Position numbers and translations under genes: made by a program. From Straminergon stramineum (Eukaryota; Streptophyta; Bryopsida; Hypnales; Calliergonaceae), in the NCBI GenBank assembly GCA_963920665.1, contig OY987268.1, positions 13,642,501 to 13,706,500 of the forward strand: a stretch of 64,000 bases of DNA. Direction: 5' to 3'. Within the stretch, counting starts at the first letter, position 1. The number at the start of each line of letters is the position of its first letter. Of this stretch, positions 33,501 to 45,676 are shown one piece after another. The notes beneath the pieces are model-generated. The model did no database searches. It was not told where the DNA came from and was given only the letters and a program-made list of their open reading frames with translations.

Positions 33501-34940
33501 AAGCTGATAATGTACACTGATTTATCCAATTAGAGCGTGTGACACAAATTTACCAAAGTCACACTATTTTGATTTATTACAGATTGAAATATTATTGTTT
33601 TGTACTAATTTCCACAAAAAATAATTTTTTTAGTGACACTAATATCGCGCCATCACTAATAGGATAAATCAGTACAGCCGATTATCGAAACTTTCAAAAA
33701 CATATTCTTATCATTCAAAAATGTATTCAAAAACGTAGGGCACAATTTCTACTTTCTATTCATACAATTCCTTACCTTCCTTAAAGGTACCTATATAATA
33801 TTTTCCAACTCCTAAACAACATGAAAATTAGGCCAGAAAGAAAGAAGGCATTACCTGCGTGCCTGATCCGATAGTGGCATCCATTCCCCTTAGCCCGTCC
33901 AGAACCTTTGAGAACATTTGCTCCTTCGGGGTTGTCGCAGGAACCCCAAAGTAAGAGAACTCCACTACATCCACATCACACCATATACCCCCAGGGCCCT
34001 ACATGAATAGCATCACATCGAGGAATTTTAAGTAGAGAAATAGATAACATGGAAAACCCTAAAAAGCAGTGTCAATCTTGGTTAGCAAAAAATGAAAATG
34101 TCATTCAGAGGTACCGAAACTTGAGAGATGGTTGCAATACAAAAGCAATACCCGGAGGCTTACCCCCCCAAAAATCAGAACAGATTGCAAAGAATAAGGA
34201 TGAGGATGAGCATGAGGATGAGGATAGGGTGAGATTAGTTTTGATTACAATGTTATTTTGTACAGCGTCAGGCAGGACATGAACTAGCAAAAATGTAAAT
34301 TCCAAAACATGAAACATGAAGCCTGAAAGTAGCTCTAAGGTAGACAATACTAAGACCGCAAGAAACCGCCTCCTACACGAATCCCTGTTCCCAGCACCAA
34401 CTTATCTCTTCATACACTTGATAGGGCTAAATGTCTATGGCCACTGATCTTTGAATGGAAATGGGGTTGTCCCTCCCACTTTGAAGACTGCATACGAAAT
34501 TCACAAATAGTTCATTCTTTAATTTTTCAAATAGTTCATTCTTTAACTCATTAGAATCCTCTAGAAAATGAGCACAAGATCCTCAACAACTTTGACAATA
34601 GAAAACACACTCAGCACTGGCATTGCACAAGGACAAGGGGGATGGTTACCTCAACAGAAGACGGCAGGATTTGCATTTCGTGAAGCCATTGCGTGTGGAC
34701 CTTCCGGGCCACGAAGACGATAATGGCAGGAGTGGAAGTGAGCTCCCCATTGCGGGTCCTGAATCCTATGGCCGTGCCTAAGCCACACTGCCGTAAGGAC
34801 TTGCTGTGATAAGTTCTTATGGTCATAAGCTCCAGCAACGTGCTGGCTTGCTTGCCAGACGCGCCATCGGTGTACGTGACTCCGCTGGGTTTCTGCAGCC
34901 CCTCAAAGCAGGCCGCCCTCTCGTCCGCAGTGCCAGGCAG
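30530..34940 (-). CDS. NARROW LEAF1-like trypsin-type serine protease (N-terminus unresolved)
   Basis: Five exons read in transcription order, 34940-34650, 33998-33855, 33207-32967, 32768-32265 and 30912-30530, join in frame to 520 codons plus TAG. Rice NAL1 and plant relatives are nuclear/cytoplasmic trypsin-like proteases that control leaf width and vein number. Family blocks run in order: TLLELMTIR, AIIVFVARKVH, GPGGIWCDVDVVEFSY, VASQETYGTLGA, NRHVAVDLD, MFHPLPPNLGPG, ETFVRADGAF, VVKVGRSSG, DLEGDSGSLILL, IWGGTANCGRLKL and ENWTSGVDLGRLLD. The proposed triad is His (33118-33120), Asp (32749-32751) and Ser (32467-32469), matching rice H233, D291 and S385. The tail (last exon) is Ser/Pro/His-rich and shorter than in rice, yet keeps an E-D-D-L-S-M-R-L block like the family's C-terminal EExxxSLxLG. 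The exon carrying the start Met upstream of 34940 was not found with confidence. Confidence 0.9.
31548..31749. mobile_element. Small palindromic MITE in the last NAL1-like intron
   Basis: CAGTAAAATTTAGACTGTTT at the left pairs with AAACAATCTAATTTTACTG at the right, and pairing extends inward through AGGAG/CTCCT-type blocks. It is 202 bp with no coding content. The target duplication is not clear. Confidence 0.6.
31975..32142. mobile_element. Second small MITE in the same intron
   Basis: Ends TAAGGGTGGAGACCCTATTT and AAATAGGGTCTCCTACCTTA form near-perfect inverted repeats of about 27 bp. It is 168 bp and lies upstream, in transcription order, of the other MITE in intron 30913-32264. Confidence 0.7.
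33511..33676. mobile_element. Small MITE in intron 33208-33854
   Basis: TGTACACTGATTTATCC at the left pairs with GGATAAATCAGTACA at the right over about 15 bp. The interior GTGTGACACAAAT recurs near 50870 beside a similar AGTACACTAATTTCTCC end, so this is a repeated family. Confidence 0.6.
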
Positions 34941-37559
34941 CTGTTTGTTTCCGGGTTACAGTAAGTCAGTCATACTATTTGATTTTCCTACCACAAGTTT
35001 TGGGTGACACAATAGTAAAAGAAGTAGAGATTGTAAGGGCTAAATGGTACCCTAAATTTCAACTTCCACACTGCACAATGGGTATATGATCCTGATGTAA
35101 GAAAAGCAAAGATGAAACAAGATGATGGGTCGTCATGATCAAATACACAGCTTCACAAGGTCTCCCCATTGATACGAGTCATTTTTGGGTATGGCCCGAA
35201 GGGCTAGTCTATCTATCTCCTACCACGAGCTCAATCAAGAGAATCAACTCAGACACTGCACCCTAAAAAGCAGCAAAACAAGCGTGACAACGAAGGCCAT
35301 ACAAGAGAAATTTGGAGCTCGTGGTACTTCGAACTAAAGTAGAGGCTCCATTAACCATACAGAACATTAGACGTTCTATTGACATACAGGTGAACTATGA
35401 TTCGTGTTAAGTATGCAAACACTTCATCTTTTGACATTAGGATTTTTGCAATTGATTTTTTAACTTAACACAGAATAAATGTGCAAAATTTGAGATGACA
35501 TAAGTTTCTAGATTGTTGTAGGCAAAGGCTCAAAGTTCACATGTATGGTGAATGGAACCTCTCCCTTGCTGTCTGGTGAACGGAGACTAGCAACTTACCG
35601 AAAAACTTCCCAACCACATTGAATTCACCACATCGTTCCGTTCAATCCGGACATTACATCCGTTACCTTAGATCCAGACCTAATATACTAAAGCCTCACA
35701 AGATCACACCATTGACAGGAGCTTTCCAGTGCCGGATTTTTCGTGGTTTCGTCTAAACGGCCGGGACATCAATCGATCAATTCAATCAACTCAGATACTG
35801 CGTCCTAACAACAGGATAATCACTCGTCGGCGTGGAAACCAAGGTCATGCAGCAACGAAATTGAAACGAATGTTCCTATCAAACTACTGGTCGAAACCCA
35901 CCCACCCACCCCAAAAAAAACCTCAACGGACCAATCGGAATCCGCTAAATTGAATCCACCCTACCAAAGGCGCCATCAATTTCAAACGAACTCAGATACT
36001 GCCTACTAAAAAAATCAGCAAAACTCCTCCCCCATGAAAATCAAGAACAAATTTTGCAAAACTACTACTACTACTACTATTACGGTCACTTCAAACTAGT
36101 AGGAACCCACCCAAAAACACATTTGGAATCCACCCGATAAATCCTACCACGCGCTCCATCACCAAAGATGCCGCATCCCAAATCACCCCACCGAAACCAG
36201 CCGCCGGCGTGAAACCCAAGAAAAGATTTGAACTCCAAATACTACCACTACCACTACCACTACCACTTCCACTTCCAACAACTCAAAATCCAACCACATT
36301 GAATCCCCTTCCATCTGTACATTGCATCCGTTCCTTTCCATCCGTTCCCTCCCATCCGATCTCTTCCTTCCAATACAGGAAACCTCACAAGCTCACAGCA
36401 TTGACAGGAGCTTCCCAGTGGCCGGTGTTTTGTAGGTTTAGCCTAACCACGCACCCGGTCTCAATCTCTCTCTCTCCCCCCTCTCCCTCTCTCCCTCTCC
36501 CCCTCTCTGCAACCAATTCAATAATCTCAAACTCCAATACTGCACCCTTCACACCACCCAATTGAAAACAAATTTGAAACTCCTAATCTGGAATCAGTAC
36601 CAACGCAACAACAAAATATATGGAATCCACCAGATCGTTACCTTGAATCCAGACATTAGAATCCAACACCGACCTGTTCCATTCACTGCATCCTCTCCCA
36701 TATCCAACGAATTCCCCGCCTCAAGCTCCAACCTTGGCGCTGCCACTACACTGAGCCACTACTACCCGAAACGAGCAAACCTTAATTGCACACGAAAGAT
36801 AAGGTCAGCAAGACCTTCCGAAACCCAAACATGGTGTGCAGGAAGCCAGGAAGGAAGGAAGGTAGAAAGAAAGAAAGAAAGAAACGAAGAAAGCCTTAGG
36901 GTTGTCCCAACACAACACAACACCACAGGAAAAGGTACTACTTGAGTTCGTCAGAGACTCAGAGCTTTCGCAACAACTGGACGACGTTGGCAACAGAACC
37001 ACCAAAGAGGAACTAGAAAAGAGACGGAGCAATAAAAACGTGAGCAGGCATGTGATGAACAGAACTCCGACACTACTACAACTAAGTTAACTGATGAGTG
37101 ATGAACTGAAACTCCCGGGCCGTCCGTCTATTTTGCTTGATCTGTGATGAGAGCCTGCCTGTGTGCCTGCCTGCCTGACCTTTGTCTATTTGGGTTTTTT
37201 CCTGTTGCATGCCTTGCTTCCATGCACTGATTTTTAATTTGCATATCTTTGAATCTGGTCCCATTGGGTCGGAAGTCGGAACCGACTGGGGCCTGCTCTA
37301 CGCCATTGTGAGAGTCTCGGTTCCGAAATCTGCTTGTTTTGGGAGATTTGAGGGGAATCATGTCGCATTCTCGGGGTTCGCTCTGTCCAGCAGAGGCCAG
37401 ACGAACGGACACCAGAGTGGAAACAGAGCGGCACTGTTTCGTTTCTGTTTCATGTCCTTCCTTTCCTGGTTTGGATTAATTTCTTTCGCTTTCGCTTTGT
37501 GGGAGATATTAACGCGCATTCTCCGCTTTGGTCAGTAAGTACGTGCCGTCACTGTGGCG

Positions 37560-37560
<1 letters not shown>
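34941..37560 (-). promoter_or_regulatory. Upstream region of the NAL1-like gene, including an unplaced first exon
   Basis: The acceptor at 34941-34943 shows that at least one more exon lies upstream. The GC-richer block 36900-37560 is the best candidate for promoter plus leader. A minus ORF there (ATG near 37359, opening MIPLKSPK) could be the first coding exon, but nothing in it matches the family. Microsatellites (ACT near 36060, ACTACC near 36240, CT-rich near 36470) are frequent. Confidence 0.4.
35590..36570. repeat. Diverged direct duplication, offset about 680 bp
   Basis: CAACCACATTGAAT, ACATCCGTT or GCATCCGTT, CTCACA(A/G)(G/C)..CATTGACAGGAGCTT(T/C)CCAGTG and CAATTCAAT(C/A)A..CTC..ATACTGC occur in the same order in 35610-35810 and 36290-36550. 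Related fragments at about 35230 and 35990 suggest further, older copies. Confidence 0.55.

Positions 37561-37561
<1 letters not shown>

Positions 37562-37605
<44 letters not shown>
37562..37605. repeat. (GA)n microsatellite
   Basis: An uninterrupted GA run of about 22 units lies at the outer edge of the presumed NAL1-like promoter. GA tracts in plant promoters can bind BPC/GAGA-factor proteins; that role here is only possible. Confidence 0.9.
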
Positions 37606-37608
<3 letters not shown>

Positions 37609-37645
37609 AGAAGTACGTCCAGCAGTGTGTGTGTTTTTCATTTCT

Positions 37646-38105
37646 TTAACCCTTGAAAGGCCCTTGCGGGTCCCTCTATACCACCTGTGTTTAGCTTTAG
37701 AACTCTTCAATTGTGGTTTAACTTAACCCTGGAACGACGTGGAGGTATTCTTGGTTTCTGCTGTAATTGAATCTCTGTACTTCTGAAAAAAGAAAGGCCT
37801 TCAATGAGGGCTGACTCATACCTAAGAAGATTCTGCATGCCCCCACCTCCCACCATGAAAATAGTAGATGAAGAATTGCTTCTCTGTCTGCTACAAAGAT
37901 ATCCTTTGTCATTCATCAAACAATTTTAGTCCTTATCATCAGTCCAGGGTTAGATGAGTTCTGATACATTATTATTTACATACTATCATCATCATTAATT
38001 TACTTTGTACAGAAAGTATTTGGTCCATGTTTTCCTGATCAAATACCACCAAATACATAATATATTATACAACCGCAAAGGGTTTTCAGACCCTTTTAGG
38101 GCTGA
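37646..38105. mobile_element. TTAA-type MITE carrying a nested MITE
   Basis: The outer element starts TTAACCCTTGAAAGGCC and matches 11809-12038 on both sides of an internal insertion (ACTATCA..CATCATTAATTTACTTTGTA, AAATACATAATATA, AACCGCAAAGGG). Its right end has decayed to TTTTAGGGCTGA. Confidence 0.72.
37723..37953. mobile_element. Nested TTAA-type MITE, 230-bp family
   Basis: The ends TTAACCCTGGAACGAC and CAGTCCAGGGTTAG lie inside the outer element at a point where its homology to 11809-12038 is interrupted. The motif TCCTTTGTCATTCATCA ties it to the 230-bp family. It is 231 bp. Confidence 0.7.
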
Positions 38106-38955
38106 GGCACTGCAGAAAGTGATAAGCACTGGAAGGATAAAGTTATTTACATCCATGGAAATGAATGAGACTTCCAAGCTATGAATGAAATTTCATTTAT
38201 TCATCCAAAATGATGTATATTCATCTAGAATAGAATGATATTGCTCCAAGATTGGGTAGATAATTAGCGATTTCATCCACTAAAAGCAAAAATATTTTGC
38301 CAAATATTCACTATAAAATAATTTCATTGCTTTTTAGCTTAATTCAGCTCAAAAAAAATAACCCAATGTCCAAGTAAACCAATCTCTAACATGCAATATG
38401 ATTGGTTTGCCCTATTGGCATTGTTGAACAAATTTGAAATTTTTTTCCACTTAAAGGAAAATGGAAGAAATGGGGAGAACAATTGAAACTTCATTTTGTG
38501 GACAAAGTAAGAATTTGTTATGAATTTTTGAAGTGTGTTTGCCCGATTGGCTCCGAAAGAGTCTCTAGACTACCCTAAGTAAAACCAACAAAAAAAGGGT
38601 ATTCACAATGATCATCTTACTCACCTAAAGGAGTGACAATATTTCCTAACTGATGGCCATAATATGAAGGCCTACAAAAAAGGACTTCATGTGATGAATT
38701 TACACTAAAAAAAGTGGAAGTTTCTATTGCAGTCATTGATCACTCCATCACCACCATCCAAGAGACATTGATTGTAGTTACTAACTCAACCTAATGTAGC
38801 CCAAATCTCATTTAATTATTGAAAAAAGTTTGTTGTGGGTTGATTCAAGACTCTAGTGGGTCATCCTCTAGGTGTTTGTTGTGTGTCTTTTGCTTGTTAT
38901 AGGTTAGTGTACCTTAACTCCAACCAAGTCCAGACAATATTGAGGAAGGTATCTA
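38106..38955. other. AT-rich spacer
   Basis: No gene or bounded element is supported. Confidence 0.4.
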
Positions 38956-39110
38956 TTAACCCTAGAATGAAAGGAAGAAACTCTATTAAAAAGATAGTCA
39001 TCCAAAAATGATGTGATTATTGATTAAATAGTTGCATTCTTTATTTCTACAGTAATTCTAAAAAGCAACCATCGTATCCAAAAACTTTTGAAGTGTCCTT
39101 ACAATATCAA
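38956..39110. mobile_element. TTAA-type unit, first of a tandem chain
   Basis: Begins TTAACCCTAGAATGAAAGG, the closest match in the window to a classical piggyBac terminus, and ends at TCAA (39107-39110), which starts the next unit. Confidence 0.55.
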
Positions 39111-39255
39111 CTCTAGAAGGACAAGGCCCAATCACCAAGGTAGTTGGCCAAAAATTGTTAGATTTTCAGATGAATTGGTACATTTGTCGCTTCTCTAATT
39201 TCCTTGAAAATCATTCATTAGTCACTTTTGGTCTTCAAAGGCTTTATAGTGTTAA
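39107..39255. mobile_element. TTAA-type unit, second of the chain
   Basis: Begins TCAACTCTAGAAGGACAAGG and ends CTTTATAGTGTTAA at 39252-39255. A third unit begins there (TTAACTCTAGAAGGATGTG). Its right half appears displaced to about 40020-40130 (GGTGCATTCTTTATTTC, CCTTGAAAGTCATTAATTGG). Confidence 0.55.
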
Positions 39256-40483
39256 CTCTAGAAGGATGTGAACCTATCACAAAGATAGTTAGGGTGATTG
39301 TACAAAACACTTGAATTATTTTCTATCATATGTTGCATGATTTTTTGTCTTTTGGCCATAACTTTTGCATTTTGGCTCAAAATGACTCAAAATTCACAGG
39401 TAAGGTACTTATGACTGTTATACACCTTGTTTAATTTTTAGGAATTTTTTAAGAATGTTTATTTTCCAAGAATATCCCTCCATTTTATATCACATTTATA
39501 ATTATTTGGGATTATTTGGGGTTATCAATAACAAAGTAGTACCCCAAGAAATGAATTTGGGGCTGAAATTTGGAGGAGACAGGCTTGTAGTATACTTTTA
39601 GCTATGGTTCAAAGGATTTTCAAAAATAATTAAATATATGTTGTGTAGAAGTCCACAAAGTGAGCCCCTTTCTACCTACATTTCAAAACATGGAAAAAAT
39701 TATTTTGGTGGATTTTTTGTTGAATGACTATCTCCATAGAGTTTCTACAAATGGCTAGTTTTTCTTTTCTTTATTTAATTTTTTCCCTATTTTTTCCTAA
39801 TTAAAACATCAAAGTATGTATTTTCTTGAGATTTGGCACTTTTCTCATTCTCCTATTGAGAGAATTTTTCTTTAATTTTCCTTTGGTGGTTATCCTCATC
39901 TTATAGGTGTATACATTGGTCATATTTTTTTTTAAATTTTCTTCTAATCTTAAAGTACTCTAGAAATAAATAACATGCATATTGTCAAATGCAACAAAAT
40001 CAGCAAGTGTTCTGTGCAATCAAAAATTAAGGATGAATAGGTGCATTCTTTATTTCACTGCAATTTCCTTGAAAGTCATTAATTGGACTATTAATCCTTA
40101 GCATCTTTATTGGATTGACCCCTAAGCACTCAACTATTCACAAAGTGGATGATGAATGTTGTAAAGAGTATACTTCATTTGATCAATAGTTAGTGAAGAA
40201 ATCATGTGATATATTGATAGAAAGAAGAAAGAATGTTCTACATGAATCAATGAATATCTACATCTATACTTGTGTTTGTATGTATTGGAGGATATTCATT
40301 TATAAATTTTAAAATTTTACAAGTAATTTTACTAACTTTAGATTGAGCTTTTAGAAGTTAATCATTAAAGGTCAAGTAGGACTAATTTTGGTCACAAATG
40401 GCGTTCTTTGGTATTTTATATATAGAAAATGAATGAGAGGAGTTATATAGTAGTGACAAGTTTGTCATGTTATTGAGCTAGAC
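39256..40483. other. AT-rich repeat-derived DNA
   Basis: Contains the split third TTAA-type unit and otherwise featureless AT-rich sequence. No ORF is supported. Confidence 0.4.
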
Positions 40484-40722
40484 CAAGGGTTGCTATTATG
40501 TGAGCCTAGAAGCATAAACCTATGAGCCTAGAAGATTATACACATATCTTATAGGTATCTATATAATAGAAACCTTCTATGATAATAGTTTAGTTATATT
40601 AGAAATACCTATATTATAGGTATTTATGTTATAAGCACCTTCTATGGTTGTAGTATATTCACATATACATATACTCAAGGCTCACATGCTTAAATTTTCA
40701 AGCTCACACATTAATACCATTG
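40484..40722. mobile_element. Small TIR element, copy A of an inverted pair
   Basis: Begins CAAGGGTTGCTATTATGTGAGC and ends GCTCACACATTAATACCATTG. The ends resemble those of the MULE-like element at 4885-7143. It is homologous along its length to the reverse complement of 41864-42102. Confidence 0.65.
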
Positions 40723-41863
40723 TCCCTATGTCACCAATGCAAATTTAATATTCCAAGGATATGCATGGCATGGATATGCAAGCCTAATTGAGGGGCAATT
40801 TTTACATATAGATGGCCACCAAGAAGTAGAGTCACCATGTATATTTTTTGGACTTGAATGTTGCTTTGACAATTCTTTTTCAAGAAACATGCAAGTGCAA
40901 GAATGTGCATACAAAGAAACATCATGAATTCTATAGTAAATAGGGATATTAAGGGGATCAAAAAATTAAAGGGTTTGATTGTAGAAAACTGTAGATGTTT
41001 GAAACATGATGTACATCCCCCGGACACTTCAATAACTATTGATGTACAATAAAGGTAGATATCTCTATAGTGTGGAATGTCGATTAATTAGTATGGGTCC
41101 CTTTAATACTCCTATTTGGTATATTTGAAGGCCCAGTTGAAGGTTGCATATGGGCTCATGGAGGTAGGTGCCCAAACTAGACCCTTAGATTTGACAACAT
41201 AGCCTTGCACATAGTTGGATTTTGCATCACTCCCATCATAATTGGAGAAGGTGGATGTGCTCAATATATAAGAAGAGCACTATATGTATAGAATATGCAA
41301 CAAAAGTCTAGCACAATACCATGGATATTGTTTTCATAAACAACATTGGGAGGTGCTTTGATCAACGCCACATTTGGTGTTGCAAAGTGATTATTACTAT
41401 GGATCTTGCTTAGATTTCAATCTATGATTTGGTGATGGTGAGAGGAGGGAATGGTGATTATAGAGCTTGTATACTTAGAAGTTATTGAAAACTAAACATG
41501 CATCTATTGTGGCCAAAGTTTGTAGATAGTTTTAGTTACGACATTGAACCATAGAAAGCATATATAAAGGTTTGTCAAATCACAAGAAGTTAGTGGTTGC
41601 AACAATTGTGTGACAATTACTTGTTTTTTGAGGCTCATGCTTCTTGACAATGGCTCATGTTTTGATCATGACTTCTTGAAATTAAAAGGCTACTTTGTTT
41701 ATTGCTCAATGCCATTGTTAAGAGTATGTGAATATCATATTGTATATGTGCATTGCTAGCGTGCTATATATAGGTCAAAGGTAACAACCTTGCCTTCAAT
41801 TGAATCCAAATGTATCCTCATAGTTTTGTTGAGAATTCTAGGGAGCGTCAAAGGGTAATTGGG
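40723..41863. other. Gene-free stretch between inverted copies
   Basis: No coding region or RNA gene is supported. It would form the loop between copies A and B. Confidence 0.4.
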
Positions 41864-42102
41864 CAATGGTGCTAGTGTGTGAGTCTAGAAATGTGAGCAT
41901 GTGAGCCTTGAGCATATGTATAAGCAAATATATTACAACCATAGAAGGTGCTTATAACATAAATACCTATAATATAGGTATCTATAACATAACTAAACTA
42001 TTATCATTGAAGGTTTCTATTATATAGACACCTATAATGTAGGTGTATAGTCTTCTAGGCTCATAGGCTCATGCTTCTAGACTCACATAATAGCAACCCT
42101 CA
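41864..42102. mobile_element. Small TIR element, copy B (inverted)
   Basis: Reverse-complement homologue of copy A. Shared blocks include GGTATTTATGTTATAAGCACCTTCTATGG and ATAATAGAAACCTTC in complement. Begins CAATGGTGCTAG and ends TAGCAACCCTCA. Confidence 0.65.
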
Positions 42103-45100
42103 ACTCCAAATCCAAGTGGGTGTTTGGAAATAGGGCCTAGCCTATTAGCTCTTTGTTTACAATTCCTACATACATGCACCTCCAAAATTGAGAATTCAAA
42201 TATTTGCTAAAATTCTTGACAAGTAACCAATGAGTTTTCATGACAAGACCAAAGCCTCAGTCTTATTGATCGGTAATGACAATGGCATTGTCAAAAACAT
42301 TCAAACATTTGAGATAATACTTGAACCTCCATTGCAACATTGTTCGTGAGATTAGTTTACAATGTAGAGACTTTGAGTTGGAAAACCAAGATAATATGCT
42401 TTGAAGGAGGGTTATTTAATTTGCACAACCATCAATGGCATGTTTGACATCAATGCTCTTGAATGGTAATATAAGGCCTTAGAATATCCCATGTATGTAA
42501 GTAGGCTTCATTCCAGTCATAGGATCTGACCGTTGGACATCATATATATTGTTTCTCAACATTATGTGTCTCCACACCCTTTCATCCTAGAAGTAGAGAA
42601 AGTATTGCAATGGGTTTAACAATTTGTTAACAACTTCATCTATTTAATTGTAATAATAGAAGAGACCAAGACTTCATGTGCTAATTGACATTAGAGTACT
42701 TTTTGTTAAGAGATTCATGCTAGACTTAAGGATCTTTAGTGTGGTGTTTCAACTCCATTAGCAACTACAATGGTACATTTTGGTAATCATTTGTTGAAGC
42801 ACCCAAAGAGTTGCTAAGGCCTTAGGGGATAATTTGACAAAATCTAGCATGTTTGGTGGCCAAACGATTCACCATCTCTTGATGGGAGGTCAAGAAGGCT
42901 TGCAAAGTTGCAATTGCCCTTGGCATTTGAGGTAGTGACATCATCAACATCAAGTATTTGTCCTTCAATATCTGGGTCAACACACTCTCTAGTGGCAACA
43001 AAAAGTATTCCCCAAAATTAACCAAGTACTTATTTGGTTAGGTTCATGACCTAACTCAACATCCAATACTATTTGGGTAGCCAATCTAGAAGGAACTATC
43101 AAATATTTCCCTCTCAAAAGCATTGAAATCAATGGTATATTGATCTTTCAAAGATGACTTATACTTGTATAGTACATTGGTTGCATTGTGTCTTTTATTA
43201 TATTGACTTCAATGTCAGGTACGTCTCCATCCAATTTGGTGATCTCTACTCCTAGCTCATCAACATATACTCTTCAAACAAAGCCTCATGTACTCATAGT
43301 ATCAAGTCAACATCATCTCAAGGTCTCACCCATCATTGTAGATTGTCTAGCTAACACATCTCTAGGGCCCATGTTGTATGTAATGAAGTTGCTATAAGCA
43401 CCTATTCATTTTGGCATAGAATAAAACTTGTTGGATACACCCCTTTTACTTGCTTGATTCAAAAAGCCTCTATTGAGTTTGAGGTGGAATAAACAACATT
43501 GCGTTAAGAACTACTTGAGTGTAGAAGGGTCGGCAACTTTATATTGATGGCAAAACCTCTCAAACTTCTCAATCTCTTCATTAGTCTTATTCCATGCACC
43601 CTACTTCTTATGGCCCAAACAATCCATGTTGCTTGATTTTTTCTTGATTGTCCTTCATTTATTGTGGAAACCTCAACTAGATCTACTACTCCAGCACATA
43701 GCATGTATACACAACCTCTATACAATCACATTGTGCTCGTATCAAAGTATTATATTAACCCATACACATTCATATACAAACTATATACACTACCACATGA
43801 CATGTTCCCATTTGCTAGACTCTGTTAGGCTGAGTGTATACTATTGATAGGACTAAGATGTCAAAGTAGAGATACGTGGCGGCCAATGAGAGGATAGGCC
43901 CTCCCCATGAGCTTTTGAACTCTATTTTGAAGTTAGTAGACTAGTTCAGACATTGGTTTGGATATTTTGATGTTCTTGGGGCCCTTTGCCAGGGCCTCTT
44001 TCTATTGAAATTTTTCCCTTACTCTAGGTTCTAATTATTTTGGAAATTTGAACATAAGATTAGTTTTTTGGATTCTAAATTTTGGATACAAAAACAAACT
44101 AAAACTTAGTGGGTGCGTGATAATTTTTTACACTAAGTAGTACTAATTTGGGGCTTTATCCACAAGACTTTTAGAGACTAAACTTGGGTTTCGAAAATGA
44201 TATTTTGGAAACTAAACTTGGTGAACTAGCATAGACTTCAAGCAATAATGTCAAAGTACAATATTCTTTGAGAATTTTTTAGGACTCTATAAGTCCAAAG
44301 CTTTGCTGTGATTTGGACAACTTCAAAATTCTAACAACTTCTAGAACACTTAAGTTCAAAGCTTTGTCATGATGGACAAACCAAAGTTGAAAGATACATC
44401 ATTGTTTGAACAAGGTTAGTTTACAACATAACTTAAATAGCACAAAACAAGTTAGTACAAAGTGGTTAGTACAAAACTTAAAACACATATACACAAGTCA
44501 AAGAATTATTTGGTAAGTACAATAAACTCAACAAAGACTTATACTAGAGACCCCCCCAAAAGTAGCTTCACCAAGTTACGGTAGGGGTTTGCTCTAGGAT
44601 TACTATAGTACAACTAAAAAAACAAGTCTCAAAACTCAACAAAACTTTAACAAAACACTTCAACAAAGTTAGTGCAAAAATTCAAATAACACCCAAAGTG
44701 AGTTAGTAAGATAGAAGGGACCTTGAGTCCTTCAAAGCCTATAAAAATAACAACAATTGGAGTTTGAAATTCTCTAAAAAACACATTTAGCAACTTGGCT
44801 AAAAAATGACAAAAAATCCAACTAAATGAACCAACATGTCAACATGCCAATAAAATGGGTACAAGAGGTGGTTTGAAAGGAGAATGAGTGCCTTTTATAC
44901 TCTTCAAAGGGCACCCATCTCCTCTCATTTTCCTAGTGATAATCTTATCAATCAGGATTTTCATCCTAATCTTCATTTTTTGACTTTTTATGTTGGTCCA
45001 AAATTTTAACTTTTGGAGGAAGACTCCAAATTACAAACTTATTGCGCCATTGGCTTTAGAAGACCATTTTTAGACTAGAAATATCCCCTCCCACCTTGTT

Positions 45101-45676
45101 AATGCAAAAAACTCAATGAAACCTAGCACCAACTTAATACCAAAAAGAGATAAAAATCCAACTTTGGGAGTTTGTTTTTCCTATAAAAAAATACCTATCC
45201 TAGATTCCTTAGAAGATAAAAGAGAATAATAAAATATCCCACTTTGGCTACCTTCCGATTTCATATGCTCCCACAATGCCGGTCAACTTCGTCATAATCT
45301 TTAAATTTGTTGGTGATCAAAGAATCTTATCAATTTTGGTACTTTAGGCTATTGGAATGTCTTGAATCTTGTTGTATTATCTTATAAATACAAAAGAAGA
45401 TAATATAATTTTTAGTGAGATTTTACAGCAACTTGAATAATTTTTAGGAATTTCCTGTCATAAATTAAAGTGGTTGACCATTTGGAAGAGCATCTTCTGA
45501 GTATCAAAAAATTCTAAAACTTTTTTTGGAACCTCTCGGGGAATTACAAAAAATATTTTCAAGACCATATTCTTACTTTGCACAATTGTCAAAGGAGAAT
45601 AATATCCCACTACCTCCTTTAATTATCAAGTTCTAGGGAATTTTTCACACAAAGAGGAATCTTGGCAAACTAATTT
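42103..45676. other. AT-rich DNA with possible decayed coding fragments on the minus strand
   Basis: Minus-strand stretches at 42822-43025 and 43504-43725, and pieces between them, show protein-like composition but are broken by stops and match no family I can name. They may be relics of a transposable element. The rest is AT-rich with no gene. Confidence 0.3.
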
